NCBI GenBank assembly: GCA_002794775.1
Contig: NBAY01000001.1
Coordinates: 1,860,001 to 1,924,000 of the forward strand
DNA length: 64,000 bases
From: Porodaedalea pini
Taxonomy: Eukaryota > Basidiomycota > Agaricomycetes > Hymenochaetales > Hymenochaetaceae
Direction: 5' to 3'
The notes under the pieces are model-generated. The model ran no database searches and was not told the DNA's origin. It saw only the letters and a program-made list of their open reading frames with translations. The position numbers and the translations under genes are program-made. The stretch's first letter is position 1. Each line of letters starts with the position of its first letter. This document shows positions 12,015 through 23,991 of the stretch, piece after piece.

Positions 12015-13746
12015 TCAGTGCCGCGGCTTGAAAACGCGGCCGTGCACTTCCGTGCCCAGCTCCCCAAATACATGCCGCCGGATGTACTCGCTGCGGAAAA
12101 GACCCGAAGGGTCGACATCTTCCAGTACCTTCACGAAATCAGGAAACTTGGGATACAGCGTGCGCAGCTCCGCGGGACCTAACGTGTGCGTCTTTGCCCA
12201 GTGCGGCTTCCCGCCCAGCTGCGCCGCGATACCTTCGAAGGCACTGAAGAAGCGGCGGTACGGCACGTTGAATCCATAAGGCCTGGAAGAGAGGAAGCGC
12301 GAGGAAACATTAGCACTTGCCGCAAATGAAGGGATGGAAGTACACTCACTTGAACTGGATGAGTCCTATCCAGCACATACGCTGTCCGTATCCGGGGCTG
12401 AGCCAGATGTCATCCGCTTCTGTGAAGCGAATCTCGATTGGAAAATGCGGGCGAATCCCACTAGGATCTGCGAACTCGTTGTCGACCCAAGCCTGGAGCT
12501 CAATAAGACATCTTCGCGCATTCACAAGGGGTACGGCCCACTCCGTTGTATATTGTGGATACTTTCATTAAACGGTCAGTCTTCCGAACAGGGTATAGTA
12601 CGACGGAAACGTAAACTCACTCTACAGTCCACGTTGAAGATCTTATGGGAATCGTCAATCCCGACCGATCTTCCCCGCATCAGCCACTCAGCAAATAGCC
12701 CGGTCCAGGTGTTGATTCTCAGCCAGTAGCGTCCCAAGAATAATAACAATTGCACAACATGGTAGCCGAAGAAGCTGTTCCATAGCCAGCTTCCTACCGG
12801 GTTCGGACTCTGCAATGCACACAAAGGAAAGGAAGGTTAGCATATCTTCTGCGCGAGAAATTTCATTACGGCTGACTTCTTTGGTTCGATTGCACGCGCT
12901 CGTGCGCACCAAGCCGTTCTGCACGAACCACCAAAAGCGCGTGTGCTCTGCGGAGCTAACTAAGACATCGAAGTCTTCAATGAACGTGTCAAAGGCGACA
13001 GTGTCCTGCTCGTCGCGCAAGCGAAATGCTGGCTCGACTTGCAACTTGACGGCGAGTATGAGGCCCGTAGCGCCGAGACCACATAGAGAAGCCTTGAAGA
13101 GATCGGAACGCTGTGACTCAGAGCACGTGACTTGCGTGCCATCTGCGATCATGAGTCTGAGCTCAAGCACCATCGTGGACATGACACCGTAGGTTATGCC
13201 AGTGCCGTGTGTCGCAGTGGTGATGACACCCGCCAAAGTCTGGTTCGAAATCGAACCAAGATTAGACATAGCCATGTTGTGCGCGGCGAGGCAGTCGTGG
13301 AGCGCGTTAAGGATGATCCCTCCCTGGACCACGACGTAGTTCTTCTCCGTGTTCACCTGAATCGAAAACCAAATTGGTCAACTGACTGGTACGAAGAGAG
13401 CATTTCCCGACCAGGGGCCTTGAACAACTCCTACCTCGAGAACTTTGTTGAGCTTGGTGGTGCGTAGCATATACTCACGCGTACACGCCAAGTCGCTCGG
13501 ACTATGTCCTATGCCCGCAAACCGCACTCGTCGTCCCTCTCGTCTGGCCAGCTCGAGGACGAGTGCGCATTGGTCTTCCGTCTCAGGCTCGAAGATGGCG
13601 AGTGGCGTACACGAGAAAGTGCGTCCCCAGTTCGTGAAGCGCGCGCGGGGCGAATGCGAAGGGACCGTTATCGGTTGGAGCAAGTTGTAGAGTTTCGGCG
13701 TTGACAAGGACGCAAAGGGGGTTTCTGGCTGCAGCTGGGACGGCAT
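12015..13746 (-). CDS. alo1: D-arabinono-1,4-lactone oxidase (FAD-linked)
   Basis: Vanillyl-alcohol-oxidase-fold flavoenzyme that oxidises D-arabinono-1,4-lactone to D-erythroascorbate with O2, the last step of the fungal erythroascorbate route; the yeast enzyme is mitochondrial. Five exons: 13435-13746, 12877-13356, 12621-12809, 12350-12561, 12015-12282; total 1461 nt, 486 aa, within the family range. The FAD-binding loop reads RVRFAGIGHSPSD, with H81 at the position of the covalent flavin histidine. SNQTLAGVITTATHGTG is the second FAD-domain motif. Near the C-terminus are HWAK (425-428) and the block LRTLYPKFPDF typical of sugar-lactone oxidases. The donor of intron 2 is GTCAGC, weaker than the others. 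A TTTATAC box lies about 50 bp upstream of the ATG. Homology is clear; gulono- versus arabinono-lactone preference is inferred from fungal context. Confidence 0.92.
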
Positions 13747-15151
13747 GGTGGAGGGGGCGAATATTGAGGATGCATGGGATTAGGAGCGGGATTTAAGTAT
13801 AAATTTTGAAGCGGGCGACGAGTGAGTAAGTAAGACAGGACCCCCGAGATTCTCGGGATCTGCCGTTTCTTCCGAGACTCCGCAACACAAGTACAGCGAT
13901 TCGAGCTCCCCTCAATCCGCCCGCCGCAAACCGGGAGTTGGAATTCCTGTGAGACATTGGAAGATGAGATGATCATTAAAGCCACCGTTCAAGGTAGGAG
14001 AACGTCCGAAGCAAGCTCGCTGTAAATGGATTAAATTTTCAATTCTGAGTGTAAGTACGCGTGCAACCCAGCCACCATGCCGCCGTCGACGAAGGCCGAA
14101 ATCTGGTTGACATCAGCACTATGAAAGATACCCTAGCCATACTTACAAATGCACAGAAAAATCCCATAGAAAACGAAACCTTTCATCAGCATGCGATTGA
14201 GGCACTGGATCCTTTGTTTTCGTAGAATAATACGATAGAGCAAAGTATATTGTGATTACAATGCTAGATCTCCCTGTTTCCTCGCATCATCCTGCGCATT
14301 GCACTCGTTGGCAGGCACGCTTGGGCAGTAATTCGAGAATCCGCTCATGGGATCTAGCGTACAGTTGTTTCGGACTATTCCTCATTCTCGCGGTCACTCT
14401 TTGGCCTCCTGGAATGCAGGCGAGATAAGGACACATGCAAATTCCGAGCTCGCATCTCGGAAACGTCCGTCCGGCAGTGAAGCCAGCACCGAGGATTCGA
14501 AGACGCGTGCAACTACCCGCGCAAATTTCTCGCCAGGGTTAGTGGTCTTCGAGCGTGATCGGTTTAGTCGGACTATGTATCTTCTACTCTGTCGTCTCCA
14601 TGGTCGTGGTCTGACATTCGAGAACGGTAGCAGTACAGATTCCACAGAATGTGCAGCGGGTTCAACCCGATTTTTTTCTGATGCATACTCGACGGCAACT
14701 GCCGAACCTGCATTCTTGCACAGGAAGGCATCCCTCGACTGACAAAAAGTAGATGCTGTTGCGATGATCTCAGTCATTCGCAGTAGAGCTGAGGGGATTA
14801 GAAAGCGGCGAACTTGGAATTCAAGTGCAAATGTTTCCCGATGCATCTGGAGAGTGGACAATACACCTCTCACGAAGGATTCCTAATGAGAAGCATATTT
14901 CTCAGCCTGTACATGATTAGACACGAAGAAAACAGGAAAGATGAAGGGCTATAGAAAGTAGAAGAATAAGTACAGTACATTTGTTCTCCGCCGGTTCACC
15001 AGCAATACAAACTAAAAGAAAGAATCAAAAGCATCCACACTAGACGCAGCTCCGCGGTACCGTCAATATTGATTGACAAATAGCAACACGACGTAGCCCA
15101 AGCAGCATGAGACATAAAACCCAAATACCCTACTATCTATTCCGTAAGATG
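13747..15151. other. Intergenic between the lactone oxidase and Hsp70-like genes
   Basis: Contains the lactone-oxidase promoter at its left end and the Hsp70-like 3' flank at its right end. Overlapping 130-160 aa frames on opposite strands (14347-14873) have no recognisable motif and mirror each other; I do not call them genes. Confidence 0.4.
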
Positions 15152-18100
15152 TCAGTTGAGGAAATCAAATACGACACGACCGCATTCCTCGTTTTCGTGG
15201 ATAAGAATCCCTCGGACCTCCGCACTGTCCAGTTCCAAACCCAGCTCGAATTCTACACAAGCGCGTTGCCATCGGACGCAATGGCGCATGATTCGCCGAA
15301 GCATAGAGTCAATGGTGTAAATTAGTCCGTATGTCCTATGATGACGCCGCTCAGTGCACGCACCAGTGTAGAAGCCGCCCTGAACCATGTTCGCCTGCTG
15401 CTGGAACGATAGCAGGTTGCCTAGATCGACGGTCCATTTGCACAATTCCATGGTCTCCCCCTGAAAACAAACGGAGATAAGTTTAAAAAAGGCTGACTGC
15501 CGACGTTGCGCCTCGCACCTCATCTGTGTATCTCATGATTTTATCCGAATCGGAAGTGTATAGAATAGCAACAAATAGTCGATCTTCGCCACGTGGAATG
15601 AGAGTTGCCAAGTTTAACGTTTAGAGGAGATGATCGACGATCGAGAAGGTAACAAGCACGTAGAGGGGGAAAAGAAATAGACCAGTTAAGTCAGCTCAAT
15701 ACCCTTGTGTTGAGGGCATCGACCTCCGAGACCAGCCAAGACATCAAACTTACCTTGCGCATTTTGAGAAAATTTACTGTAAACGAGAGATAAAGGGTAG
15801 AAGACGGATATTTGTGAGTTCAACCCCATAATTAAAATTCGCGTCGCCCGAAGTGATCGGGCGCATTAAATTATAGCAATTGCTCACCAAAACTTTGTTT
15901 GCACACGTTGTCTGTGAGAGGCCAGTTTCAGCCTCGCGCGGGACAGTGTAATAGAAGCAAGACAATATGCTCACTCACCCTTTACGCAAGATCGCACCCT
16001 TGGTAACAAGGTACTGAAGCCTAAAATCATTTCCCAAGCACGTAATTACCATGTGTAGGGGCACGAGTGCGCAATTTAATTTATTTAATTAAGAATTCAG
16101 AAGGTGAGGTAAATAGTATTTCAGCTCCGCACCTGTTCTCGCAGATATTGACCCCGGCGTTGTTTACTTTGATGTACGCTGGGCGCTTTTGCCAGTCCTC
16201 CTGTTCCGCTGGAAGCTTGACCTAAGGAAGGACAAAATTAGATCCGACATTATTACATGTTCGGAATTTTGTCGATACGCAGCATGAAGAAGTAAGACGT
16301 GCGAAAATAACACGTGCATGACTGCAATAGAAAGTCCAAGATACCCATGAACTTACCTTCATAATATACGACCGCGGAGCGATGACGCTTGAGACCAAAG
16401 GCCGCCGTGCTAGACCATATTGCGCAGCTCCTCGACACGTCGCAGTATCGGCATCGGATGGCCGAGCAATGACTTTTATTCGAGAACCAAATTGAGCCTA
16501 CAGATAGACAAAAGCCGCTGTCAGTAGAAGGAACTTAGACACAAGTTTTCAAGATGAAAATGAATGCAAGTGGAGTTCGTTTGGGAGATGGTTTGTCGGA
16601 AGAAACCAAGACCTCGCGAAAGAAGGAAACTTACATCGACACGCTTGAAGAGATATTCACTTCCCGAAAAACCACCGACAAGGAGAAGTGCATCTATACG
16701 CTGCTCGACACGTCGGAGCTGTTCCTCCAAAAGGTCAAGCACCTGCAAGGCAGAAGAGAGCATTGAAACGCATCATGAAAAGGATAGACTCAAGTTACGA
16801 CATACCTGGTCAACAACAGGATCAAAAACCTCTCTTCGAAGAAGATTCCCTGGAATAGCGAGCTCCCCATTCACAAGGCCAACACTTGGGTCATCAGGGT
16901 CATCGACGTTGAAGCATGTGAAATGAAACATGTTGTCTACACATATCAGTGTTTAGGGGATAAAGACACCAAAAAAGAAATTAGAATAAAATGAATGTAA
17001 TTTTCATCCCGTCAAATTCTTTTTCTGAAGTAAAAGACAAAAACAAGAAAGTGTTTACGCACTGTCGTCGCTCTCGCCCATGTATGACATCTTGTCCGTC
17101 TCGCTGAAGGCGTGCATAAAATATGCGAGCGATGCAGGGTCCAGGTGCGCAGGGTGGTCGGCAAGTAGTGTCCGCACAAGCTCGCGGAATCGCAAGTCCA
17201 GGAAGAGCGAACCGCAGTTCGCACCCGAGCGCGCGCAAACTTCTGCTATTTCAAGGTTTGCCAATTCGCCGATGATCTTGTAGACAGCAAGGTCCTTTCA
17301 AGATGAAGTTTAATATGCAGGCGCGCTCTGAAATTTCTATTTATTAATTTGACACTTACGACAGTGCCACCGCCGGCGTCACAGATCATGAAGTTTTGAC
17401 TTGGCTTGAGACGATGAAGGTTGGTCAGATGAGCGCAATGGACCGCAGCGGCCTCTGGTTCGCTGGTTCGCCAAAAAGTGTTCACGGTCTCTCACGAGAA
17501 ATCCTTTGTAACTTAATGGAAAGGACATACGTGATGATATGCAATCGATCAGCCCAGTTCCTATCCATCGCTGAGAACTGCTGTACGAGCCCTGCAGAAA
17601 GAGCCGCCTCTCGCATAAGTTCACAGCCCTTAGCGTCCCACGCAGCAGGGACAGTGAGCCAGACGTCAGCAGAGTCTAGATAAGGGTGAGTCCGACGGTT
17701 ATAGGCCGCTAGTTATTTTTCAAAGTATTCTGAAATGCCATACCCAAATCGGCGACGGCACCAATTGCGCGAGTTATCTCTTCCTTTGCATATTCCCACA
17801 TGCACGAAAGAAAATCGACGATTAAGTCAATAGCTTTCTTACCAGGCTGCAATGACTCGTGAGTTACGCGCACAATGTAGATTGTAAGTCCGAACACACC
17901 GGAAGACTCGGAAGACGTGGGTCAATGTGTCCTTCGCGCAATGCACGCGGTTCTAGGAAGAGCTTGAACCTATGGGTTTGTTAAGATCCACATCCCAGAT
18001 GGGCAGGGAAGCCAGCTCACCATTCACACCGTACAGTACCTGCCATGGGGCTCGCATTCTTCGCCTCTAGCCCCCATGCAAGAACACGCCCACTCTCGTC

Positions 18101-18821
18101 GTATAACAGACATGTAGGGATCTTTCGGAATGTTTCGAAGGAGCCGGGCCAGCGAAGAATCTGCTGAACTTTGCCTTGCTCTATACGGGAAGAGCCGTAT
18201 GCCTGGGAGACAGAGTTAACCAAAGAAAGAACACGATTCGCATTGAAAAGGTTTACCACTCCAGAGAATGTCGTACCTTGAGTAGTGCAACAGACCCGTG
18301 TCATTACAAGTCGAAGAGGGCATATTCTGTAGGTGCGCACCAAAATCAATAGAGACAGACATTTTCCCTTCGTCGATAGCCGATGTCGGTTCCGGTGACT
18401 TCAAACCTCCATCAAGCTTGGACGTTGTCATCATAACCGACGAGGGATTCTGAGCACCAGCAAAGTACGGAGACGGTCTATGGAATGAGCCATTTTGAGA
18501 CATGCCATTAAGTGTTGTACCAGAAAATTGAGCGACAGCAGGGGGTGGCGATGGTGATCCAGACATTTGGTACGGGTTGAATGCACCAGGAGAAGATGGC
18601 GAGTTAGGATGCATCTGCTGCTGCTGCCATGGCTGCTGTTGATACCCCGCGCCAAACTGCTGAGACGGCGGGGGTGAGGGTATCGACGGAGGCAGAAACT
18701 GCTGTTTCTCATGATATAGAGCGCCTGGGTGTGGTGATGGCTGCTGGTTCGTTGGATATACGTTGTTTTGCACGTCCTGCTTCTGCTCGTCCTTGTCTAG
18801 AGATTCTCCGCAACAGCCCAT
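15152..18821 (-). CDS. Hsp70-like ATPase with acylation-type N-terminus and P/Q-rich tail
   Basis: Actin/Hsp70-fold ATPase of the divergent fungal Hsp70-like type. Eighteen exons: 18341-18821, 18257-18276, 18021-18202, 17900-17969, 17744-17846, 17531-17675, 17360-17462, 17063-17294, 16806-16936, 16635-16742, 16357-16497, 16133-16221, 15979-16020, 15888-15911, 15754-15776, 15519-15583, 15364-15460, 15152-15252; total 2157 nt, 718 aa. Nucleotide-binding motifs: phosphate-1 SIDFGTTFSGVAYG (near 157), phosphate-2 ICDAGGGTVDLAVY (near 362), adenosine LLVGGFSGSEYLF (near 510). No canonical Hsp70 substrate-binding domain or EEVD end follows. The first ATG in frame gives MGCCGE, a classic myristoyl/palmitoyl motif, with A at -3 and G at +4. 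Residues 10-155 are rich in P, Q, S and G (for example QQPWQQQQMHP) and probably disordered. The intron before exon 16 is long (170 bp) and may hide a further small exon. The client and cellular role are unknown. Confidence 0.85.
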
Positions 18822-21534
18822 CGTGACGGCGTCGTTACTCTTTTGACTCTTGCTCCCGTTGTTGTCCTTGTCGATGTGGAAGAAAGAAGAGGTGCAGCGG
18901 CGAACTGCCAGAGCGCGCCCTGGCCTGAAGAGCACCGCTCCTGCGCGCCTGGCTCATCAGCCGCTCGATGCCCGAAGTAACCTCCGTTTTAGGAAATGAT
19001 CGGCACTTAGACATCGCTCAGTACGCTAAGCATCCCTTCATGCCCTGAAATTCATGAACTGCAGACTAGTACTAGTCATTTTTCAAAAAGTGAGTATACG
19101 AGTATGTTATTCAGAGCATAGACAGAAGGACCAAGATCTTGAGCTTTTTTCTTCCGGAACATAGCGTCACTGGCCAAGTATCTGAAGTACTACATTTGCC
19201 TCCGGCCCGGGAATGTAGATCAAGTGCACCTGAAACGAATTTAAAACAAAACAAAACAGACACTAGTACTAGTACTAGTACTGGGAAGATATCTAAAACC
19301 TAACAACAATGTGCGAAAACTTGGCTGAATATTAATGCGCTGAAATATTGACAATACAATATAGTTCAGCTTAGAGCATTCAAGAGCCCCGGGTTATTTC
19401 TGCAAAGCGACGCTCACCTGTCATTACTTCGATCAAAACAAAACAAAAAATGGGCACAAACGAACAAGCCGAACAAGGAAGGGCTCGGATGCTTAACCTT
19501 AGTTTCCTCCAAGGCATGAAATAGAAAACACGGTGTTGTTGTAACTGTCGAAGGTAAGCTGGAAATGAGCATGCTGACAAGAGATGTCAGGGAGAGAGAG
19601 CCACGGTTAAATTTGACTGCATCCCGAGGAATTGAAGCGTAGAGGAGGCATATGTTGAACCTTTGAACCCCGAAATTAAGCATTCGTGGAGCATTTGGGA
19701 GAAAGAATTGTAGATGCACACCTCTGGATGTCTGAGTTATGTTGGAAAATCAGGAAGCTTAAGGACCTCGAATATGAAGTCATGCCGGGGCGGTGACCAC
19801 GAGAAACCGAATACTATTGTAAATGTCCCAAGAGAAAATACTTATGCAGCCGCTGTAGATCATGATGTTTTACTCTCCGGGTTCTGTGGCGTTGGAGAGA
19901 ACGATTCTTGACCTCAACCCTGATCCCGATTCCGAAAAGTTGGACATGAGTTGAAAGAGTCCGGAATCCCTAGTGAGTATACTGATAGTCCATATGGTGA
20001 GAGGAGCTTTCATAGGCGGTAATTAAAAAGGGCTCACATAGATGCAAGTTCCTTCGCCAACGGAATACCCACTGTGGAGAGCACTGCCGGCATGAAGAGG
20101 AACATAGAACACTCCGATTGCACCCTATCTAATGGACGCCTTCAAAGCATAGGATTCCAGTTCTCGAGATCATTGCCTCCATCCCCATTCAAAGGACTTC
20201 TGCACGTAACAAACATGCAATCAATCCGTGTTCTCGATAGCGAATATAGTTCAATTGTACTGCTTCGCTTCTGCTAGGCTTTCACATGTAGTGCATGACG
20301 TGCCTTCACATATTCTTTAGCCATATGAGAAGGAGGACGAGACTTACACCACACGCCATTGCTACTATTCTTCATGTGCATTAACTTTTGGCCCCTCTCG
20401 CGGCGACGGAGTCCGCCGAGGGCTTTCGTTATGCTCGAACCAGAATTCCTCATGGTTCCACTCATAAACGGGCCCCCAATATACGAGTTATTTTGAACAT
20501 GCATATGGCCGCCCCTTGACTTCAAGTGGCGCTTATCATTAATATTGTCACGCACAATCAGACGCTTTGAAACATTCAAAAGATGATAACCCCACCGATG
20601 AGCATGGAATTGAAAAAAGGTGGGCAGAGGACGGGGCTCACCTGTAAGGCTGCAACCGCCTTTTGTGCCAACGCTTTCTCATACTGTATACAGCTTTGCT
20701 CTTGGAGTACGGTGTCACTTGATTGATATGCTCGACGTGTTTGCGCGACGTTTTTGAGTGTGAGCCGTGTCGGTTTTTTGGAACCGGATCAACTTTGCCG
20801 AGGGCCGATCAACGTCGGCCGCCGCCGGCTTGACACTCCTTCAAGTCCTTGAACTTCAACTCGAGTCTCATTATTTATTTATTACCCCGATGCAGTCGAC
20901 AACTCGACACTTTACGACATCATTCCCTTTCGACGATGACTCGTGGAATTCGTGCTGTCTACAGAAATAACTGCGACCAGTACACTGTGCGTTTCCAGCA
21001 GATATACAAACTGATCCTCCGGAAAGTTCACGAGAACTGCTCTTTGTTCTCAGACAGTGATAACGGGACATTGCAGAACGCATCTTTATAATGCCTGTAT
21101 CCATGCGCCGTGGATGGCCTCCCAGAAATGGCTGCAGCGGTCCAAGCGTGGTGACGGCGGACCTGAGTCAGCTTTGCGCAATGTGTTTCCTGGCCACAAC
21201 CGCTTTGTGTGGCTAGATAAATCACAGTAAAATGGAGGGAACCACTAGTACTCTTTTCTCTCAATTGGTAAATGCGTCTTCGCAAATTACACCAGTTCTG
21301 GCTTACTCTCTGAAGTGCCCCTCCATTTCCCGCAGAGACTGGTCTTCCATCGTAAACGTGCTCACTGTTTGCCAGCCTGTCATAATATTACTTCCTTTGC
21401 AATTTGGTTTTGCTTTCAAGGTGAGGATGCAAATCAAAATGCCAAAGTACAAAGGAACTTATTTGACGTTCAAAGTGCTAGGAACGTCGTTCGTTGAACA
21501 TCGAAGGTAGTCACCTCCCGTCTGGCTGGCTTCC
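18822..21534. other. Long intergenic region, no gene established
   Basis: No convincing gene. One stretch on the minus strand (about 20642-20770) reads as a possible coiled-coil exon (LQEQSCIQYEKALAQKAVAAL) ending at a good GTGAGC donor, but I could not connect it to other exons. The ACTAGTACT repeat cluster at 19067-19283 lies here. Confidence 0.35.
19261..19283. repeat. Short CTAGTA tandem repeat
   Basis: Three and a half copies of the 6-bp unit CTAGTA. Single copies of ACTAGTACT occur at many other places in the window (see findings). Confidence 0.8.
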
Positions 21535-23541
21535 ATGTCTATCTGCATTTGCCCTTCGGAAGCGGAAGAAAACTCAAAGCAACACGATGGATTTGCAGAA
21601 GGGTGCTCCTGTAGCAACTACTTCCATTCTTCCTCCTTTGGCCCCGCTGCACCATCTACACATCCAGTGCTCAAGAGAAAGACGTATCCGCACTGGGAGA
21701 AAGGACTCCTTAAAGACGAGGTTGTCGTGAAGCTTCATGGAAGAAACGAGGAGAAGGTGTGCGAGGAGTCTGAGTCTGAGTCTAATGGTACAGAGGCAAT
21801 GACGGTATCTCGGCTCCGCGTCGCCGCCCCCGCCGCCTTAGCCACACAGACCGCAGAAGAACCGAACAATGATCGGGCCCACGCCCAGCTTTATGCACTG
21901 TCTCCGGACGATCCGAGCCCCTTCGTCTCTTCCTCACTCCCTCACCTCCCCCTTGCAACTCATTTCCCGCCATTGGATTCGCGGACGAGATTTTTGGCAC
22001 CGAAGCCAGAGTCGAAGCAGCAGATCCCGACCTTCAGCTTCTCGAAACTGCAGATGATGACTGCCGCCTCTGCCTCTCGCCAGTCGACCCTATGTCTCCT
22101 TGCCGGGATACACAACCAAGTCCAGGGGTCTCCCCAGAGTCCTTCGTTGTGGCGGCCTGCCTTCGAGACTGATGCGGACATCAAATTTGACTCCTCGAGC
22201 TTCAGCGAGCCGGACGGCGATGTTGACGAGGAGGACTCGTTCTTTACATCCATTAAAGCCACCGATAATTCTCGTGATGACTCCATCGTAGATGGATGGC
22301 CGATAATGCAGGACACGCAGCTTGCTGGGCTGCGATCTACTGAGCTCGCCTTTGACGATTCGTTCGATGCATGCCTCTCCCCGACGGTTTCTGACTCCAG
22401 TGATATTCGGCAGAGCCAGCACGACAACACGTGCTCTCCCCAGACAGATTCAGAGGCCGACTCTGGTTCTGGATCAGGATCTCAGTGCACCTGTGGTCAT
22501 AGGAAGCATTTCGTGCGTGCCCTTCGGGAGGTAGATCACGACGTCGAGGCCTCCGACGAAGATGATGCGTTCTGGTCTCGATCGAAACGTGGAAGCAGAA
22601 TAGAGGCCACGGACGAAAACGCCTCGGATTACAACACACGGGCCGTTCTCGACGATATGATGTCTACCGTTGAGGGCTGCGCTGGCTCTGAGTCGTCGAC
22701 GCGCGCGAACGCGAGCGCCGTGTCTCTCCTTGCTCCAGTGGACTCGCGCACGTCGTCAGACTTGTACTTGTCCCCGAACTTTCCGGACTCGAACTATGGA
22801 GATGACTATTTTGCCGCACCTGTATCCGCTGTTAAGAATGGCCAAAAGGATAATTCTACCGATGAGCATCGTGATGGCCACCGCGTTTATTTCCCCGCTC
22901 AGCCCGCGCAGGCGCCGTCCGGCTCCGGTTTGCGCAGTTTTTTCATCGCCGCTCGTCGTCGCGTCTCTAGCATCGGCGGAGCCGCCGGCGGAAGGAAGCA
23001 AACTCGCAACATGCGGCGCGCTTCGCTTTCCGCGGTCATGAAATCAGAGACAAAAGAGCGGGTCCTGAAGGGTACGCTTCCCGCAGTGTCCGATGCGGAC
23101 AAAGCGCGGCTCCGCAAGGGGCGCGGACGCTCAAACACGCTACGGCCGCTTATGCTGAGTTCGTCGACGTGCGACACTGAATCCCCGCTTGTCGCAAGGG
23201 AGCCTTGTAATCACGAGCGCCAGCCTGAGGTGCCAACCTCGCCTAGAAAGACGCGCCGCGCCGGTAGGAATTTCAGTTTCATACGCCGTTTTTCCCTACA
23301 GCTTGCGCACCCCAGCAACGGAAGCGAGAAGTCTAGGGCAGGCTCACTCGCGGATACGCCGCCATCCTCGCCTCAGCCGGCCTTGCCTTCGAGCTCGGAC
23401 ATACGTTCCCCACCTTTGTCGGCAGAGGAGGAAACGCAGACGCGTGTACCATCTGGCGCGTTTCTATTCCGGAATTTTAGTCTTGCGAGCCCAAGGGATC
23501 CCAGGGCGAATAAACAAAGGAGTGCTCCGGGGAGGGAGTGA
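21535..23541 (+). CDS. Large disordered protein with RRxS-type phosphosite motifs
   Basis: Single intronless frame of 668 aa; I do not recognise the family. Composition is rich in S, D, E, P and R with no hydrophobic core, so mostly disordered. Points of structure: a possibly folded patch VLKRKTYPHWEKGLLKDEVVV (about 43-63) near the N-terminus; an acidic middle (SFSEPDGDVDEEDSFFTSI); and a basic C-terminal third with three basic-S motifs, RRRVSS (near 472), RRASLS (near 492) and RRFSLQ (near 582), each fitting protein kinase A or related basophilic kinases and 14-3-3 binding. It ends with short FxF/FSL motifs (RNFSFIRRFSLQL, FRNFSLASP). Length, GC-rich coding bias and the absence of stops over 2 kb support a real gene. 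An upstream 5' exon is possible because the first 25 residues look unlike the rest. Confidence 0.7.
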   Translation: MSICICPSEAEENSKQHDGFAEGCSCSNYFHSSSFGPAAPSTHPVLKRKTYPHWEKGLLKDEVVVKLHGRNEEKVCEESESESNGTEAMTVSRLRVAAPAALATQTAEEPNNDRAHAQLYALSPDDPSPFVSSSLPHLPLATHFPPLDSRTRFLAPKPESKQQIPTFSFSKLQMMTAASASRQSTLCLLAGIHNQVQGSPQSPSLWRPAFETDADIKFDSSSFSEPDGDVDEEDSFFTSIKATDNSRDDSIVDGWPIMQDTQLAGLRSTELAFDDSFDACLSPTVSDSSDIRQSQHDNTCSPQTDSEADSGSGSGSQCTCGHRKHFVRALREVDHDVEASDEDDAFWSRSKRGSRIEATDENASDYNTRAVLDDMMSTVEGCAGSESSTRANASAVSLLAPVDSRTSSDLYLSPNFPDSNYGDDYFAAPVSAVKNGQKDNSTDEHRDGHRVYFPAQPAQAPSGSGLRSFFIAARRRVSSIGGAAGGRKQTRNMRRASLSAVMKSETKERVLKGTLPAVSDADKARLRKGRGRSNTLRPLMLSSSTCDTESPLVAREPCNHERQPEVPTSPRKTRRAGRNFSFIRRFSLQLAHPSNGSEKSRAGSLADTPPSSPQPALPSSSDIRSPPLSAEEETQTRVPSGAFLFRNFSLASPRDPRANKQRSAPGRE

Positions 23542-23991
23542 AGCATGCTGATACGCATGTTGTACAAGGGATGATTTGGACTTGTGCCTCGTGGATGAAG
23601 GAAAACTGGATTGAATTGAACGGATTTGGAAAAATGGATAAGAGGCCTCTTTTGTTCTTGTGCTAGACTTGCGACTGTAGCGATAATTCATGTACTCTAC
23701 AAAAATACGATGCGGAGAGCAATCTCAGAGAAGAGACATATATTCGTTTTTGGCCTGATTTGGTACGATAGAGGTTAGAAATGCCAGATAAACGACCGAC
23801 TCGTCGGTGACTCGGTGAAACGAGAGTACAAAAATCCATTACAGTTGACATAAACAAAAAGCGACAGAATGCATACAAACATGAAAAATTAGTATTTCCT
23901 TCCATAAATATAAGAAAGATATCTTTCCCCAACGTCACCCTCCACCATTCCGTACCAACCAACATGGATCCAACAGGATTGGCTGCTATAG
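23542..23991. other. Convergent 3' spacer
   Basis: AT-rich 3' flanks of the disordered-protein gene and the small membrane-protein gene; no further gene seen. Confidence 0.5.

Noticed and set aside
14347..14873. 131-aa and 159-aa overlapping opposite-strand frames
   Set aside because: No motif, no start context or splice evidence on either strand, and each weakens the case for the other.
18822..18935. N-terminal extension of the Hsp70-like protein to 18935
   Set aside because: The extension begins at GTG, not ATG; the first in-frame ATG is MGCC with good context.
20642..20770. Possible exon of an unknown coiled-coil gene on the minus strand
   Set aside because: Open frame and a good donor, but no convincing neighbouring exons or start could be joined, so it is mentioned only in the intergenic entry.
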